From Chlamydomonas reinhardtii (Eukaryota > Chlorophyta > Chlorophyceae > Chlamydomonadales > Chlamydomonadaceae): a stretch of DNA of 64,000 nucleotides. The stretch is taken from positions 2,895,332-2,959,331 of the forward strand of contig NC_057012.1 in the NCBI RefSeq assembly GCF_000002595.2. The letters run 5' to 3'. Shown one piece after another: positions 20,498 to 31,676 of this stretch. The position numbers and the translations under genes were made by a program. A model generated the notes under the pieces. The model ran no database searches. It was not told the origin of the DNA and was given only the letters and a program-made list of their open reading frames with translations. Numbering within the stretch: position 1 is the first letter of the stretch; each line of letters starts with the position of its first letter.

Positions 20498-23400
20498 TCA
20501 TTGCTCCCCGTTGCCCGCCAGCCACTCAGCCTCAATCGCCGCCATGATGGGCTCGGGGTCGATGCCGGCGGCAAGCATGGCGTCACACAACGCCCGGTTT
20601 TTAGCCGACTCCATGCCCAGGCACAGGAGCAGCTCGTCGAACTCCGCCTGCGTGAGCGGCAGGCACGGGGCGTGCCAACATGTCGGTTGCTTTGAGCCAC
20701 ACGCTGTGGTGGCGGACCACGCACCTCAATAAGCAACAATAGGGGTATGTGCAGCACGGCGCGGTAAAAGACGGCACATGGCCCGTGACTCGCACCTGCA
20801 TGTCGCGCAGCTTGCGTACGGCTTCATCCAGCTGCGACTTTGTGGTGTCCAGCTGATGCCGGTGTGAGGTGATCTTTTCCTCGTACCGCCGCCACACGTC
20901 GCCGCGCTGCTGCACCTGAGGGTTCGTCGCGGCTGGGGCCGGCTCCGCCGCCGCTTGCGCCAGGCGAGCTGCCGCCCGCTGGTGCAAGACAGCGTACCGG
21001 CCGCGGTCGGCAACGCTGGGTGACGCCACGTGGCGTGGCAGCGCCGAAGCGGAAGCTGGGCGCGCGGCCTGCACGCCCACGGCGCCGCTGCCGGGGACGT
21101 TCACAGCCGGCGATGCGGGCGCCGCAGCCGCAAGGTTCGCCGCGTTCGAGGTTCCGAAGGCCCGGGCAGCCGACGGCGAGGCCGGCACCGCCGCATGCGC
21201 GGCCTGCGGCGCGGCCTTGCTTGCGCTCTTGGGCGAGAAGATGCCCTTGATGAAGGCGCTGAAGCTGGCGGAGCGCGACAGCTTGCGCTGCGGCGTGCCT
21301 GGCTGCTGTTGCTGCTGGGCGCTGTGCTCCTGCGCTGGCGGCGCGGCCGCCGGAGCAGCCGGCGCCTGCGAGGCCACAGTGACGGCCGCGGCCGCAGTGC
21401 TGGTGCGTGCCAGCAACTGCTCCACCGCCATCTTCAGCTGCAGGACCTGTGGTATACAAGACAGGATGCATATGCCTTACTTGTGACAGAGAGACCCGCG
21501 AATCGCAAAGGGATGCCCGCTGTGCATGCCCGTACCTGCGTGATGCCGGTGACGTCCACAGCCTTGTCCTCAGCCAGGATGGTGTGCTTTAGCGCCGTCA
21601 GCTGCTGGATGCCCGTGGTGATTTCCTGTGAGCGTGATCACGCACCGGATCTGGTGTTAGTACGCTTATTTCTTGTTTACGCAACAGCGCACAAGCGTTA
21701 CGGTACTAAGCGAACTCACGTTGAGGGGATCCACAGCTGGCGGAGCGCTGGAGGTGGAGGGGCCCGCGGGATCACGCATCTGCACCCAAACACCGCAAGC
21801 GGCGTGCTGCGGTGCGGCCACCACCGCCACGGCTGCAGCGAGATTAGCGGCACCAGACGGCGCGTTGTTGATGCTGTTGAAGAAGGCCGGGTTAGGGGTG
21901 GGCAACTCGCGGGGTGCGTTCTGCATCAGCGTCACAGGTGACGGCACGTATTGCCGGGCAGCACCAGCGGTGGCCTCCACAGCCGGGAAGTTGGGCGACC
22001 AGATAGCCTCCTGAGCCGCTGCAGGCTGGGGCGCCTGTACAGGCGCAACCGCGGGCAGCTCCGGCGCTGCACCACCAGCAGCGAACATGGACGTCTCCTG
22101 GGCCGCAATGGCCTCCTGCTGCCCCGCGATCGCTGCCGCCACTGCCAGGCTCTGCTCCAGCCCCTCCGAGCAGCTGGCAGCCGCCGCCAGCCGCGCCTCC
22201 GCCACCGACAGGTCCGGCACCTCGCAGGCCGGCGAGGCCGACTGTGCCCGGCGGGCGTCGGTGGTGGGCGTTGCAGCCGAGCTCGAGATGCCTGCCTGGG
22301 CCGGAGTGGCGGCCGCAGAGGGAGCTGCCGTGCTGCACGCGCCGCCCGGCGTCAAAGGGCCGCCCGGCGTTGTGACGTTGCTGGGCGGCCCGCCAGCTCC
22401 ACCGCGCGTCGGCGTGGGGGAGAGCAGGTCCCTAATGGACGCCTTGGCAGCCGTTGGCACCACTGGCGTCTCGTGACCATCCACCAAGGCCATGACCGCA
22501 GCCGTGCGAATGCCAACGGCCGCCGCAGCGGCGGCAAAGGCAGAGGAGGGGCGATCCGGCGTGCTGCAAATGGCAGTGCCCAGAGCTATGGCGTTGGCTG
22601 ACGCCACCAGAGCACGCGCCGCCAGCGCCGCTGACACGGGTGAAGCGTTGGTCGAACCCGCAGCCGACGCCACCAGCGGCGAGGTCGCTGTCAGCTGCGC
22701 CTCCTGCGGTGGCAGCGCCGCCGCATCCTGTACAGGCGACTCCAGCACATCAGTGGTCCGGGCGACGGTGGAGGACGTGGGCGTGGCGTCGGGGCGGTCC
22801 GAGGCAGCTGGGGCGGGGCGGGATGCCGCCGTGTCGTCAAGCAGCTCCGAGCGCTGCGCCAGGATGGAGGATGCGGCTGGGCGCGACACGGAGGGCGTGC
22901 CCACGGCCTGCGACACGCTGCGGCTGCTGTGCGCGGGCGTCAGGACCTTCTTCAGCCCGTGGTGCGCGATGTCCAGTGCTCTGGTAGTACAAGTGGGAAC
23001 GGGCATGGGACAGCTTTGGTGATATGGATGTTTGGATGGCTGCGACATACCGCACTCGATATGGCACGTCTCTCCAGACCCTTACTTGCATACCGCCGCA
23101 TGTGCGCAGCTGTGCCCAACCACAAATGCAGGCACCAGCAGCCCCGCTCGCACCACACCACGCCACACCTGCAGCACGCCTCGCTCATCGGCGCCTCATC
23201 CAGTGACCACTGTGACCGCAGCCCCGACTTGGGCGTCTCCGGCACCGCCTGCTCCGCCACCACCGCAGGTGCCGGCGGCACCGCGATGTACGCCTCTGCC
23301 GGCTTGTTCTTGGCGTTCCAGTCACGGCAGTGCTTGTACCAATTGTCGCTATACTTGACGTCGTCGGCCAGCTCGTCAGGCAGCGGCCCGTCCAGCTTGC

Positions 23401-24623
23401 CGGTGTGCCCGGGATGCATCATGCTGTCGAACAGCTGCTGGAAGTTGTCCACCTTGAACGTCTCCGGCTTCTTCTCCACCGCCGCCAGCAGGGCCTGCTG
23501 CAGAGCCTGCTGCAGCGCGGGAACGGTGATAGCCGACGACACGGAAATGAGCGGCGGTGGCGCGGCAGGCATGGCCACCACGGTCTTTGCCTGCGGCTGC
23601 TGAGCGCTGTCCGGCGTTCCCGAAGCGCCCGCCAGCGTGGCGCCAATCACCGTGCTTGCATGCTGCTGATGCTGCGGTGCAGGCGGGGTTGGGATGGACG
23701 CATTGCGCGGCTGCACGGAGGCCAGGATGGAGCGCTCTGGCCCGGGGGCAGCCGTCGGCCGCGACGTTGCCGTGGAACTGTGCGCCCGTGCCGCCGGGGC
23801 GCCGCCAGAGCTGGTGGCCCAGGGCTGCGCCGCGCGCTGCGGTGGCTGCTGCGGCCCCCTGGCCACTCCCGGTACAACTGGCGGGGGCACCGGGATGGAG
23901 AAGCCGGTACTGGTTGCCGTGGACGTGGCCGGGGAGGCGGCGGCAGCTCCAGCGAAGGGGCTGCCGCCCATCCCACCCTGCGACAGGCTGCGCGAAGGGC
24001 TGGGTGGCTTGGGCAGGGCCATGGCCAGGTTGCTGCTGCTGGATGGCGCGGCTGGAGAGGGAAGTGAGTTAATACGGACGGGAGTAGGCAGCCGGGTCGC
24101 GATATTGCTGTTGACAAAGTTGGGGTTGGAGCTCTGGCCGAGCGGCGCACGCCCCCGCATCGTGGGGCTAGATGGCGTGGAAGGCCGCTGCTGCTGGGGT
24201 TCCTGCTGCTGCTGATAAATCGGCAGCGGCTGCACGTGGAACTGCTGTTGCAGTGGCGCCGGCGCCCCGGGCCCCACCAATCCGCGCAACCCTGAGTTTG
24301 CGGGCTGCGGCGCAGTGTGCTGGCGACTGACGTTGAGGTTGGGCTGCAGAGCATAGCGCTGAGCAACATGACGCCTGCGACGGATGCGGAAGGCACGAAT
24401 TATGAGATCACCAAACGCCAGACAAAAGTGACCTTCTCGAGAATGGCTTTTGTGGACAAGCGCTAGCAGCGACAACCACCAGCATGCGGATGTTGCAAAG
24501 AACTCACCGTGGCCCCAGTGTCTGCAGGTGGCTCATGTCAACCTTTGGTGGTGCAGCACTGGGAACGTACTCGTTCTCCTTGCCAACCTGCGCAGCAAGC
24601 AGCGACCGACTCGCGGTTGACAT
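20498..24623 (-). CDS. Unrecognised Ala/Pro/Ser-rich protein with N-terminal KEN motif, 1157 aa
   Basis: Six exons on the minus strand close exactly in phase: 24623-24508, 24374-23169, 22980-21720, 21625-21536, 21446-20796, 20647-20498. The product is mostly low-complexity Ala/Pro/Ser/Gln sequence, probably disordered. More ordered islands are: the N-terminus (RSLLAAQVGKENEYVP), a segment near residues 345-395 (FQQLFDSMMHPGHTGKL then WYKHCRDWNAKNKP), a possible helix encoded by exon 4, a basic patch near 940-960 (TPQRKLSRSASF), and a C-terminal coiled-coil-like stretch (about 1078-1108) followed by LLLCLGMESAKNRALCDAML. KEN (15-17) and RxxL (6-9) are minimal APC/C degron forms, and TPxR/K sites such as TPTR and TPQRK could be CDK targets, so a cell-cycle or cytoskeletal role is possible but inferred. 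No family is recognised. Confidence 0.82.
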
Positions 24624-25543
24624 CCCCCCCTTGCCGCTGCAGCCCCTCGTGCTGGCGACTTACCCGCGCGGCTTCATTTGCGCCTTTTCCACTGAAGAGC
24701 TTTTCTTTAAGTGTCTGCGCGAACTTGAGGCTGCCCCACTGCACCCAAGCAAATGGCACGGGGGGTCCTCGTCAGTCGCGTCTTGACCAGCACTTGCCGG
24801 TTATTACTGCTTTCATTCTTATATTTACCGTCGCAGGCTTAAGGAATGCAACGGGCTGCTGTTGTTGCTGCGCCATTTTTCCTCCAGCGCTGCAAGTACT
24901 ACCCTACAAGGCCAGGTTTCAAGCCGCTAAAGCTAGGATAGAAGGCAGCATTTATATGCCTAAGTCGACTGCCATTGACTTGACGTGTTATGTAACTGCG
25001 GACTGTGCGGAGTCTCGTCGCCATAATGAGCTGTCGCTGTCGGATCCAAGTCCATGGAATCGGGCCCCATTGTTGCTGCCCTGTGTCCCTTACACCGCTT
25101 CGTCCTAAACTGGAATGACAAGCATACTATTCAGGAGTGTGACGCCTGGTCTCATCTGGAGACCCCTTGCCTTCCCCTTGCCCCCCCCCCCCCCTGCCCC
25201 TGCCTGCCCTCAACGGCTCCCACGCGCATTTCAAGGCGACCCGAATGCGCATGTAGCCTTCCAGTGGGCCCTTTGACACGTACAACAGATACTCAATATG
25301 AATACGCCTACGTTCAAAGTGCGCAAGGCCTCCCCCAGGACGTCCTCACAGGCTCACGCCTTGACGAAAACCAAGCTTCAGTCAGAATCCCCGCATTGGC
25401 TGCCTCAGCATTACCCCTCAGCGTCCCAGCATGTGGGTTCAAGCGGTACCAACGCCTCCAGCAACCGCCTTGTGTCCACGATCCCAGCCGCTACCCGGCG
25501 CTTAACGTTAGAACCGGCTTGCCAAGACGCAACGGTACCCCAA
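24624..25543. other. Region between two tandem minus-strand genes
   Basis: 920 bp holding the 3' UTR of the 551-residue gene on the right and the 5' region of the 1157-residue gene on the left. A C-run lies near 25181-25200. No separate gene is supported. Confidence 0.5.
25090..25094 (-). terminator. TGTAA poly(A) signal of the 551-residue gene
   Basis: Minus-strand TGTAA about 450 nt downstream of the stop codon at 25544, in context GGTGTAAGGG. It is the only match I find in this interval. Confidence 0.45.
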
Positions 25544-28500
25544 TCAGCCCATCACATCGCGGCATACAGCCTGCACCAGCGCCACCTGCTGACTGACGAC
25601 GCGGAATGCTGTGGACGTCCGCAAGTTGTCATCCTCCACACGCATCATGAAGGCGCCCGCTCGCCGCCGGTCGGTTGAAGCCGTACCCTGGGGTGGTGTG
25701 GGGGCTTCCTCCCCAGCCGCTGCCGGCTCCTGCGCAGGGGCGGCCGCGATGACTTGGGCCGCTGGTGCCGGTGCGGTCTCGATGGAGGGCGGCGGCACCA
25801 TGCGCGGCTCCTCCCCGGCTATTTGACGGAGGACGTTCCCGACGAAATCATTCAAACCGAACGCCTCCGTCGCGTCACCCAGCCTGCGGGATGGGAGCGG
25901 CACCGGCGCACGTTTGTTTGGGCGTCATTGGGTAGCCTGACTTCAATCGGCGCTAAACCAGCATGCATCCAGATCCCCTCCTGCCCCATGCAAGCGCGAC
26001 TCGCCACAGCAGCCCAACGCATTCGGCCTCGCTTACCCAGCCCACGCCCAGCCCACGCGCTCCGCCGCCGCCGGGTACGGCACGTGCAGCTGTGCCAGTG
26101 TCATGTACGACAGGCTGATCCAGCTGCTCAGCAGCTTCTGTGTGATCTCGTGCGCGGGCGCTGGCGCCGGCAGGGGCTGGCATTCGCCGGCGCCCTCAGC
26201 GGAGGCGCTGTTGGCGGCGGGCTGTGAGGCCATGGGCAGCAGGCCGCCGCTCTGGGCGAACTCGGCCTCCTCCAGCTGCGAGAAGAGCTCGTCCGCCGCC
26301 AGGCCCTGCAGTTTGTGTGCGCGCGCAGATTCTTGATTTGAAAACTTGCAAGGGAAGGGTGGGTGTTGTCTTATCCACAAGAAATGCCGCCTACTCAGGT
26401 CTCGACCCTCGCACAGCGCTTCGGCGTGCCCAACCATGCGCGGCGCCGCAGCACCCGTGCACTGCCGTACTCCCACTGTCCCACAACGCACCCGGGCCCT
26501 GCTTCCACGCTCGCTGACGTCACACCTGGTCGTACGCGACACGTACAGCGTCCACAAATCGCTCCAAGCTCCACCTGCTTCCCAACACAGCGCCCGTGAA
26601 AGCCATCAGCAGCCGCACCGCCAGCCCGCGTGGCGGGCAGTCCCCGGCCCCAGCCCCTGCGCCCGCCTCGCCCACTGCAGCCGCGCCCTTGGTCCATGGC
26701 ACGCCTGCTGCTTTGGGCGGCTGCGCCGGTGGGGAGTCGAGGTCGGCCGCGGTGCAGCTGGACACGAAGGCTGTGCTGTAGCCGCTGGGGCGCGTGATGG
26801 TGTCGGGCGCGCGCAGCGGCCGCTCGGTGTGGAGCCCCGACGCCGCCACCACCTCCACCGTCAGCAGCACCAGGCGGGTGTACTGCTGCATGAGGAACAG
26901 GAACGGCGACGTCGCCGCGCCCGAGGACTGCACAGGGGAGAAACAAGGTGTGAGGTAGGGTGGGCACCGGCTGCTTCGGCGGAAGGCAGTGTGGCAACAT
27001 TGAGCGGCTCTCCTCAGAACACACGTTGCCGGGGCCCAGACCCGGGCCCATATGCCGTAGAGTGCCTAGCACCCACCCATGCACCCGCCCACCCACCCAC
27101 GCAACCACCCAACCACCCAACCAACCGTCCACATGCACGCGCGCACGCACCTGCTGCACCAGCCCTTGCAGCCCCGCCACACGCGCCAGTGTCTGCCCCT
27201 CGTCGTACATGCCCAGTGTCTGCCGCACGTAGCCCAGCATGCCGCGCAGGTAGGTGCTGCTGGAGGCCATGCTGCCCAGGCCGCCCGCGCCCACGCCCAA
27301 ACCCATGCCGCCGCCCGGCGCAGCGGCACCGGGCCCGGAGGTGGCGCCAAGGCCAGCGGCCGCGGCCCCCGGCGCCACGTCACGCCTGGCGTCGGCTGGC
27401 TCTTTGTCTCGCGGCACGCCCAAGTCCTAAAAGCATCAGCGATGTAGCAAAGTGGTTGCTTGCTTCAGTTCCTTATTGCAGTCCAGTTGTACACAGCAGT
27501 GCTTGTGGCCGGCAAGGCTGCGGTGCAACGCCCCACGATCAGGCACGGGCCACAGCCCACAGCGGTAACCCGCTGCCACCCACCTCCAGTGTGAGGAACA
27601 CCAGCGCCACCCACGACACCAGCACGTCCTCCTCCTGCGGCGGACACCACCACAGCCCGCGGGCAGCCGGGCGGTCAGGAGCTCCTGCTGTTACCGTACG
27701 CAAGGCCGCTTTGCACCGCATGCACCGTGCACGTCCATCGGGCAACCTGGCGTATTGCCTGCCAGTTTGCCTGTTCTGATCCGACCGCTCCTCCCACCTG
27801 GGTCTGCAGCAGCGGCGGCAGGACCACCGCCTCCCCATTGGTGCCGTCGTCCGCCGCCGTGTCGCTCCCGCTGGGATCCGCGGCGGGCCGCACCGCCCAG
27901 CCGCCGCCCTGCGTCGCCGCCTTGATGGATAGCTGCGGCAACGAGAAACGATTGCATGGCTAATGATTAGCCGCGGCAGGGGCATATATGTGACCATTGC
28001 AGCATTCCCCCCTTATACTCCCCAGCTTTTCCCCCTCAGCTGCTGGTGCTGATGCTGCTGCACCCACCTGCAGTTCCTGAAAGCTGCGCCCCTCCCTGTA
28101 CAGCTCCACAAGCACCTCCACCAGGCACTGCGCCGCAAACAGACTGCGGTTGCCGCACGCAAACCAAGCCAGCAGCATAGCCGTGCTCGGCTCCTCTACT
28201 CGTGGCTCCTCATTTACAGCCTGGCTGCCAGCGGCCGCAGCGCAGAGCGGCGCCAAGGGTCGGCGCTTTGGCATGGCTGCGTGAGCGCCGCGGGCAGGCA
28301 GGCCGCGGGCGGCGCTGCAGCAGCAGCCGGAGCAGGCTACGGACGCTGATGCAGGCGACGGTGTACATGCTGGCAGCAGACGGGGCATCATTCTGGCTGT
28401 AGATGTTGTCATGGCTGGAGCAGCGGCATGGCCAGCGCCGGGCGAGGCCTGCGGAGGTCGAGGGCCACAGGCGCAGGTGTTGCGGGGACCGCACAAACCC

Positions 28501-28554
28501 TCCGAGCAGACCCTGTGCACTCACCCTGGCCGTGGCTCCTCTAGCGTTCAGCAT
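25544..28554 (-). CDS. Unrecognised protein, 551 aa
   Basis: Eight exons on the minus strand close in phase: 28554-28525, 28220-28068, 27932-27798, 27634-27584, 27426-27151, 26927-26526, 26305-26037, 25883-25544. The short first exon encodes MLNARGATAR; a start inside the following intron region (MPKRRPLAP) is an alternative. Exons 2-4 give an amphipathic, helix-rich N-terminus (MLLAWFACGNRSLF, CLVEVLVELYREG, VLVSWVALVFLTLE). A Gly/Ala-rich stretch and further helical segments (YTRLVLLTVEVV, LLSSWISLSYMTLAQL, FVGNVLRQIAG) follow. There is no signal peptide and no clear membrane span, which suggests an intracellular alpha-helical scaffold. I do not recognise a family. The gene is divergent from the CDKD kinase across 450 bp. 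The splice model is well supported; function is unknown. Confidence 0.8.
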
Positions 28555-29004
28555 GCCTAACGACATTCAGAAGGACGGCAAAGCTTCTTTGTAGGCTTGC
28601 CGTTTGAAGCTGTGCAACTGTGTGCAGCTGAGACAAGTCTTCGGTTGCCGCTATGTGCTCGTTATTGAAATACTGTATATCGCTCAGTACAATTGCATCA
28701 AGCTATTGCGAAGAGTTTAGCAGCGACTGAGCACAGAGAACATCATCATTAATGCATGCATGCAGCCATGGACTCTGCATTTGCTATTTCCACTTATTTT
28801 ATCGACTACAAACACATACCAAAAGCTGTAACTGCAGCTGGCTTGCCCTGTTTTAGGTTCTAGGAAACAAACAGCAATGCCTCGCTCGCTGTGACGGGCA
28901 TCAGCAGCCGCTGGTCTATCAAATACTTACTTTCATAGTGTGCTAGACTAGCTCAGAAATCAGGTGGCATGTTGGCTGGGTAGGGGTCTCGCGCGCACGG
29001 GCGA
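28555..29004. other. Shared divergent promoter region, 551-residue gene / CDKD
   Basis: Only 450 bp separate the two start codons, so both promoters and 5' UTRs must fit here. The stretch is AT-richer than its flanks. No canonical TATA box can be assigned with confidence. Confidence 0.55.
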
Positions 29005-31676
29005 ATGGCGGAGAACTACGTCCGCGGCGCCCTGCTGGGACAGGGCACGTTCGCGGCCGTGTACAAGGGTTCGGACAAGCGGGTAGGTGTGACCATGAAC
29101 GCTTGCGCTAGGAGATGGTGACCAGGCGCGAGCTTCGCTTGCTGTGTGCGCACGGGGGTGGGACCTGAGGAGTCCCTGCTGCAGGAGACACCGAACTACG
29201 TCGGGGCTTGGGGGAGCCGAGGCAGCCTCCGTCAGTTTCCCCCGACCGGATGTCACGCATTCATAGTGTTGAATTGTCAAGGGATGGGCGCACGACGGCT
29301 GTGGCGGCGTCCGCCCATGTGTCTTCTCAGGCTGCCAGCCTGACTCGATGCTCGTGGCCCACACAGACAGGGAAGCCGGTTGCTTTGAAGGAGATCTTCC
29401 CTGATGACAAGGGAGGTGCGGAGGGGAAAAAGGTGAGCGAGTCATACATACTCTGAGGATTCTGCCGCTGTCTCTGCATTAGCACCATGGCACCACCACA
29501 CCATTCCTTTGCGGCGGCGCTGCCGCCGCATACCTGTTCAACCCGCCCACACACCGCCCCCCGCCACTCCGAAGCTCCCATCGTCATCCGCCAGTACTCC
29601 AGGCGTGACACAGCCTCGCCCACCCCACCGCACACAGGGCCTGGACCCAACCGCGCTGCGGGAGATCAAGCTGCTTCGCGAGTTGCAGCACGAACACATC
29701 ATCCGGCTGATGGACGCCTACCCGAAAAAGAAGTCGGTAGTGCTGGTGAGGCGGGCTCAATCGACCAACGTCTTTACTGCTGTAGCCGTAGGCATCTGGT
29801 TACGAAGAGCGATGCAAGCTACCAGTGCGGTTAGCTTGCGATGCTCACCTCGCCTCGCCTACCCCTACAGGTTTTGGAGTACATGCACAGCGACCTGGAG
29901 GCGGTGATCAAGGACGGCAACCTGGTCCTGGCTGCGGCGGACGTCAAGAGCTACATGCAGCAGCTGCTCACGGCGCTGGAAACGTGCCACAGCAGGTGGG
30001 CTGCAGGACACAGGGGGGACAGGGATGGTGGGTGCAACAGCACCAGAGGGAGGGGGGGAAAGCGGGCGCTCAGGGGCAATCAAGGCCAGTGGCGGGGGCC
30101 GGGGAGGAACCGCAGACAGGTGGGTAGAGCGGGGAGTTGGCAGGTGAATCACGAGTTACTGGAGCTTGCCTTGCACGCTGCCGCCCCTTCAGATGGGTAC
30201 TGCACCGTGACATCAAGCCCAACAACTGCCTCATAGCGCCGGACGGCAAGGTAGGGTGGCAGCGGCGGGAGGGGCGGGCTGCCGTGTTTTCATGCTGTGG
30301 GCCCGGGAGCGGGTGAGTGGTGCCGCCATCATACCGCACGCGCAGCAGTTGTCATTTGAGCGCGCGCTGACCTGCACGCACGGGTCCGCCCTGACGCCCA
30401 CCATGCGGCCCCGCAGCTCAAGCTGGCGGACTTCGGCCTGTCACGTGTGTACGGCAGCCCTGATGGCCGTCTCACACACAAGGTAAGCCGCAGCAGCCGC
30501 TGCCGCTGCTGGTGCTGCCTTGCGAGTATGGTTGTAGCGGGTTCTTCGCTGGCATATGCCCGCTGATAGGAGGCGGGCAGTAAACCCCCGTAACTCTTGG
30601 GACCTACTGGGCTCAAGCACATAACCCCCACGACTTAGCGTTTGCCTGCGTGCCAGGGTGTGGCTGTCAATTTGTGCTGCTGAGGCCTGCCTGCGCCCGA
30701 CCCTGCTGTGCAGGTGTTTGCGCCCTGGTACCGGGCTCCGGAGCTGTTTTTTGGGGCCAAGCAATACACGTCGGCTGTGGACGTGTGGGCGGCGGGCTGC
30801 ATCATGGGCGAGCTGTTGCTACGCAGGTGCGGCGTGCGCGAGGGCCAGGGACGGCGGAAATCGCGCAGCCTCTGGGCAGGGGAGTCTGGGATGGACGCGT
30901 CGTCGTGGGCTGTGGGTACTCAGCGCATGCGCTGCGGCCATAGCGGGCCAATGAATGTCATGCGTAAGCGTCGACTCGAAGCACGTGCGCCAGCAGCACG
31001 CAAAGGTACTGGCCTTCAACAAAATGCTGTTGCCGTGGAGAGCGGCAAAACCGGTAGGGGAAGACCTGACCATGCACACCATGTCATTGGCCGTGGGGCG
31101 CCTTGTCCTTCAGGCCGCTGTTTGACGGCATGTCCGACATCGAGGTGCTCGCCAAGGTGTTTGCAGTATGCGGCACACCAGGCGTGGACGGCAACTGGCC
31201 GGCGGCGCGAGACCTGCCCTACTTCCTGCAGTTCACGGAGACCAAACCGCTGCCGCTGCGACAGGTCTTCCCAGCGGTAAGTGTGGAATGCGCAACCATG
31301 CCTATCTGTGGCGCTAGTTGATGCGTAGCAGTTGCGGTGGCGCTCCTCTCATGGCGACGGCCAGACACGCCCCTCGCATTCTATAAGCCCCACCCCTTCT
31401 TCCCCAACCCTTTCCACGGATCGCCACCCCTCCTGGCCATCAACAAAACACACACAGGCCTCGGGCGATGCGCTGGACCTGCTGGGGCGCATGCTGTGTC
31501 TGGACCCACAGCGGCGCATCACCGCCGCAGAGGCCCTGGCGCACCCCTACTTCGCAAACAACCCGCCGCCCACGCCCCCAGCGCTACTGCCGCGGCCGCT
31601 GAAGCGTGAGGACGCGCCTCTGGCCAGTGGCGTGGCACCCGGCGCGGCAAAAGGTGCGGCTGCCGCGGGCTGCTAG
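29005..31676 (+). CDS. CDKD1: Cyclin-dependent kinase, CDK7/CDKD type, 331 aa
   Basis: Nine exons: 29005-29082, 29367-29432, 29638-29745, 29871-29995, 30193-30250, 30417-30482, 30714-30826, 31114-31276, 31458-31676. Kinase motifs in order are [16 protein letters not shown], the CDK7-type helix [34 protein letters not shown] and [14 protein letters not shown]. The T-loop keeps the SPDGRLTHK segment whose Ser and Thr correspond to the activating sites of CDK7. The family is the CDK-activating kinase; with cyclin H and MAT1 it phosphorylates other CDKs and, in TFIIH, the Pol II tail. [10 protein letters not shown] has Ala as in plant CDKDs (VFARWYRAPE) but Pro where they have Arg. The tail after the kinase fold is short (about 40 residues), shorter than in land-plant CDKDs. 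Confidence 0.95.
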
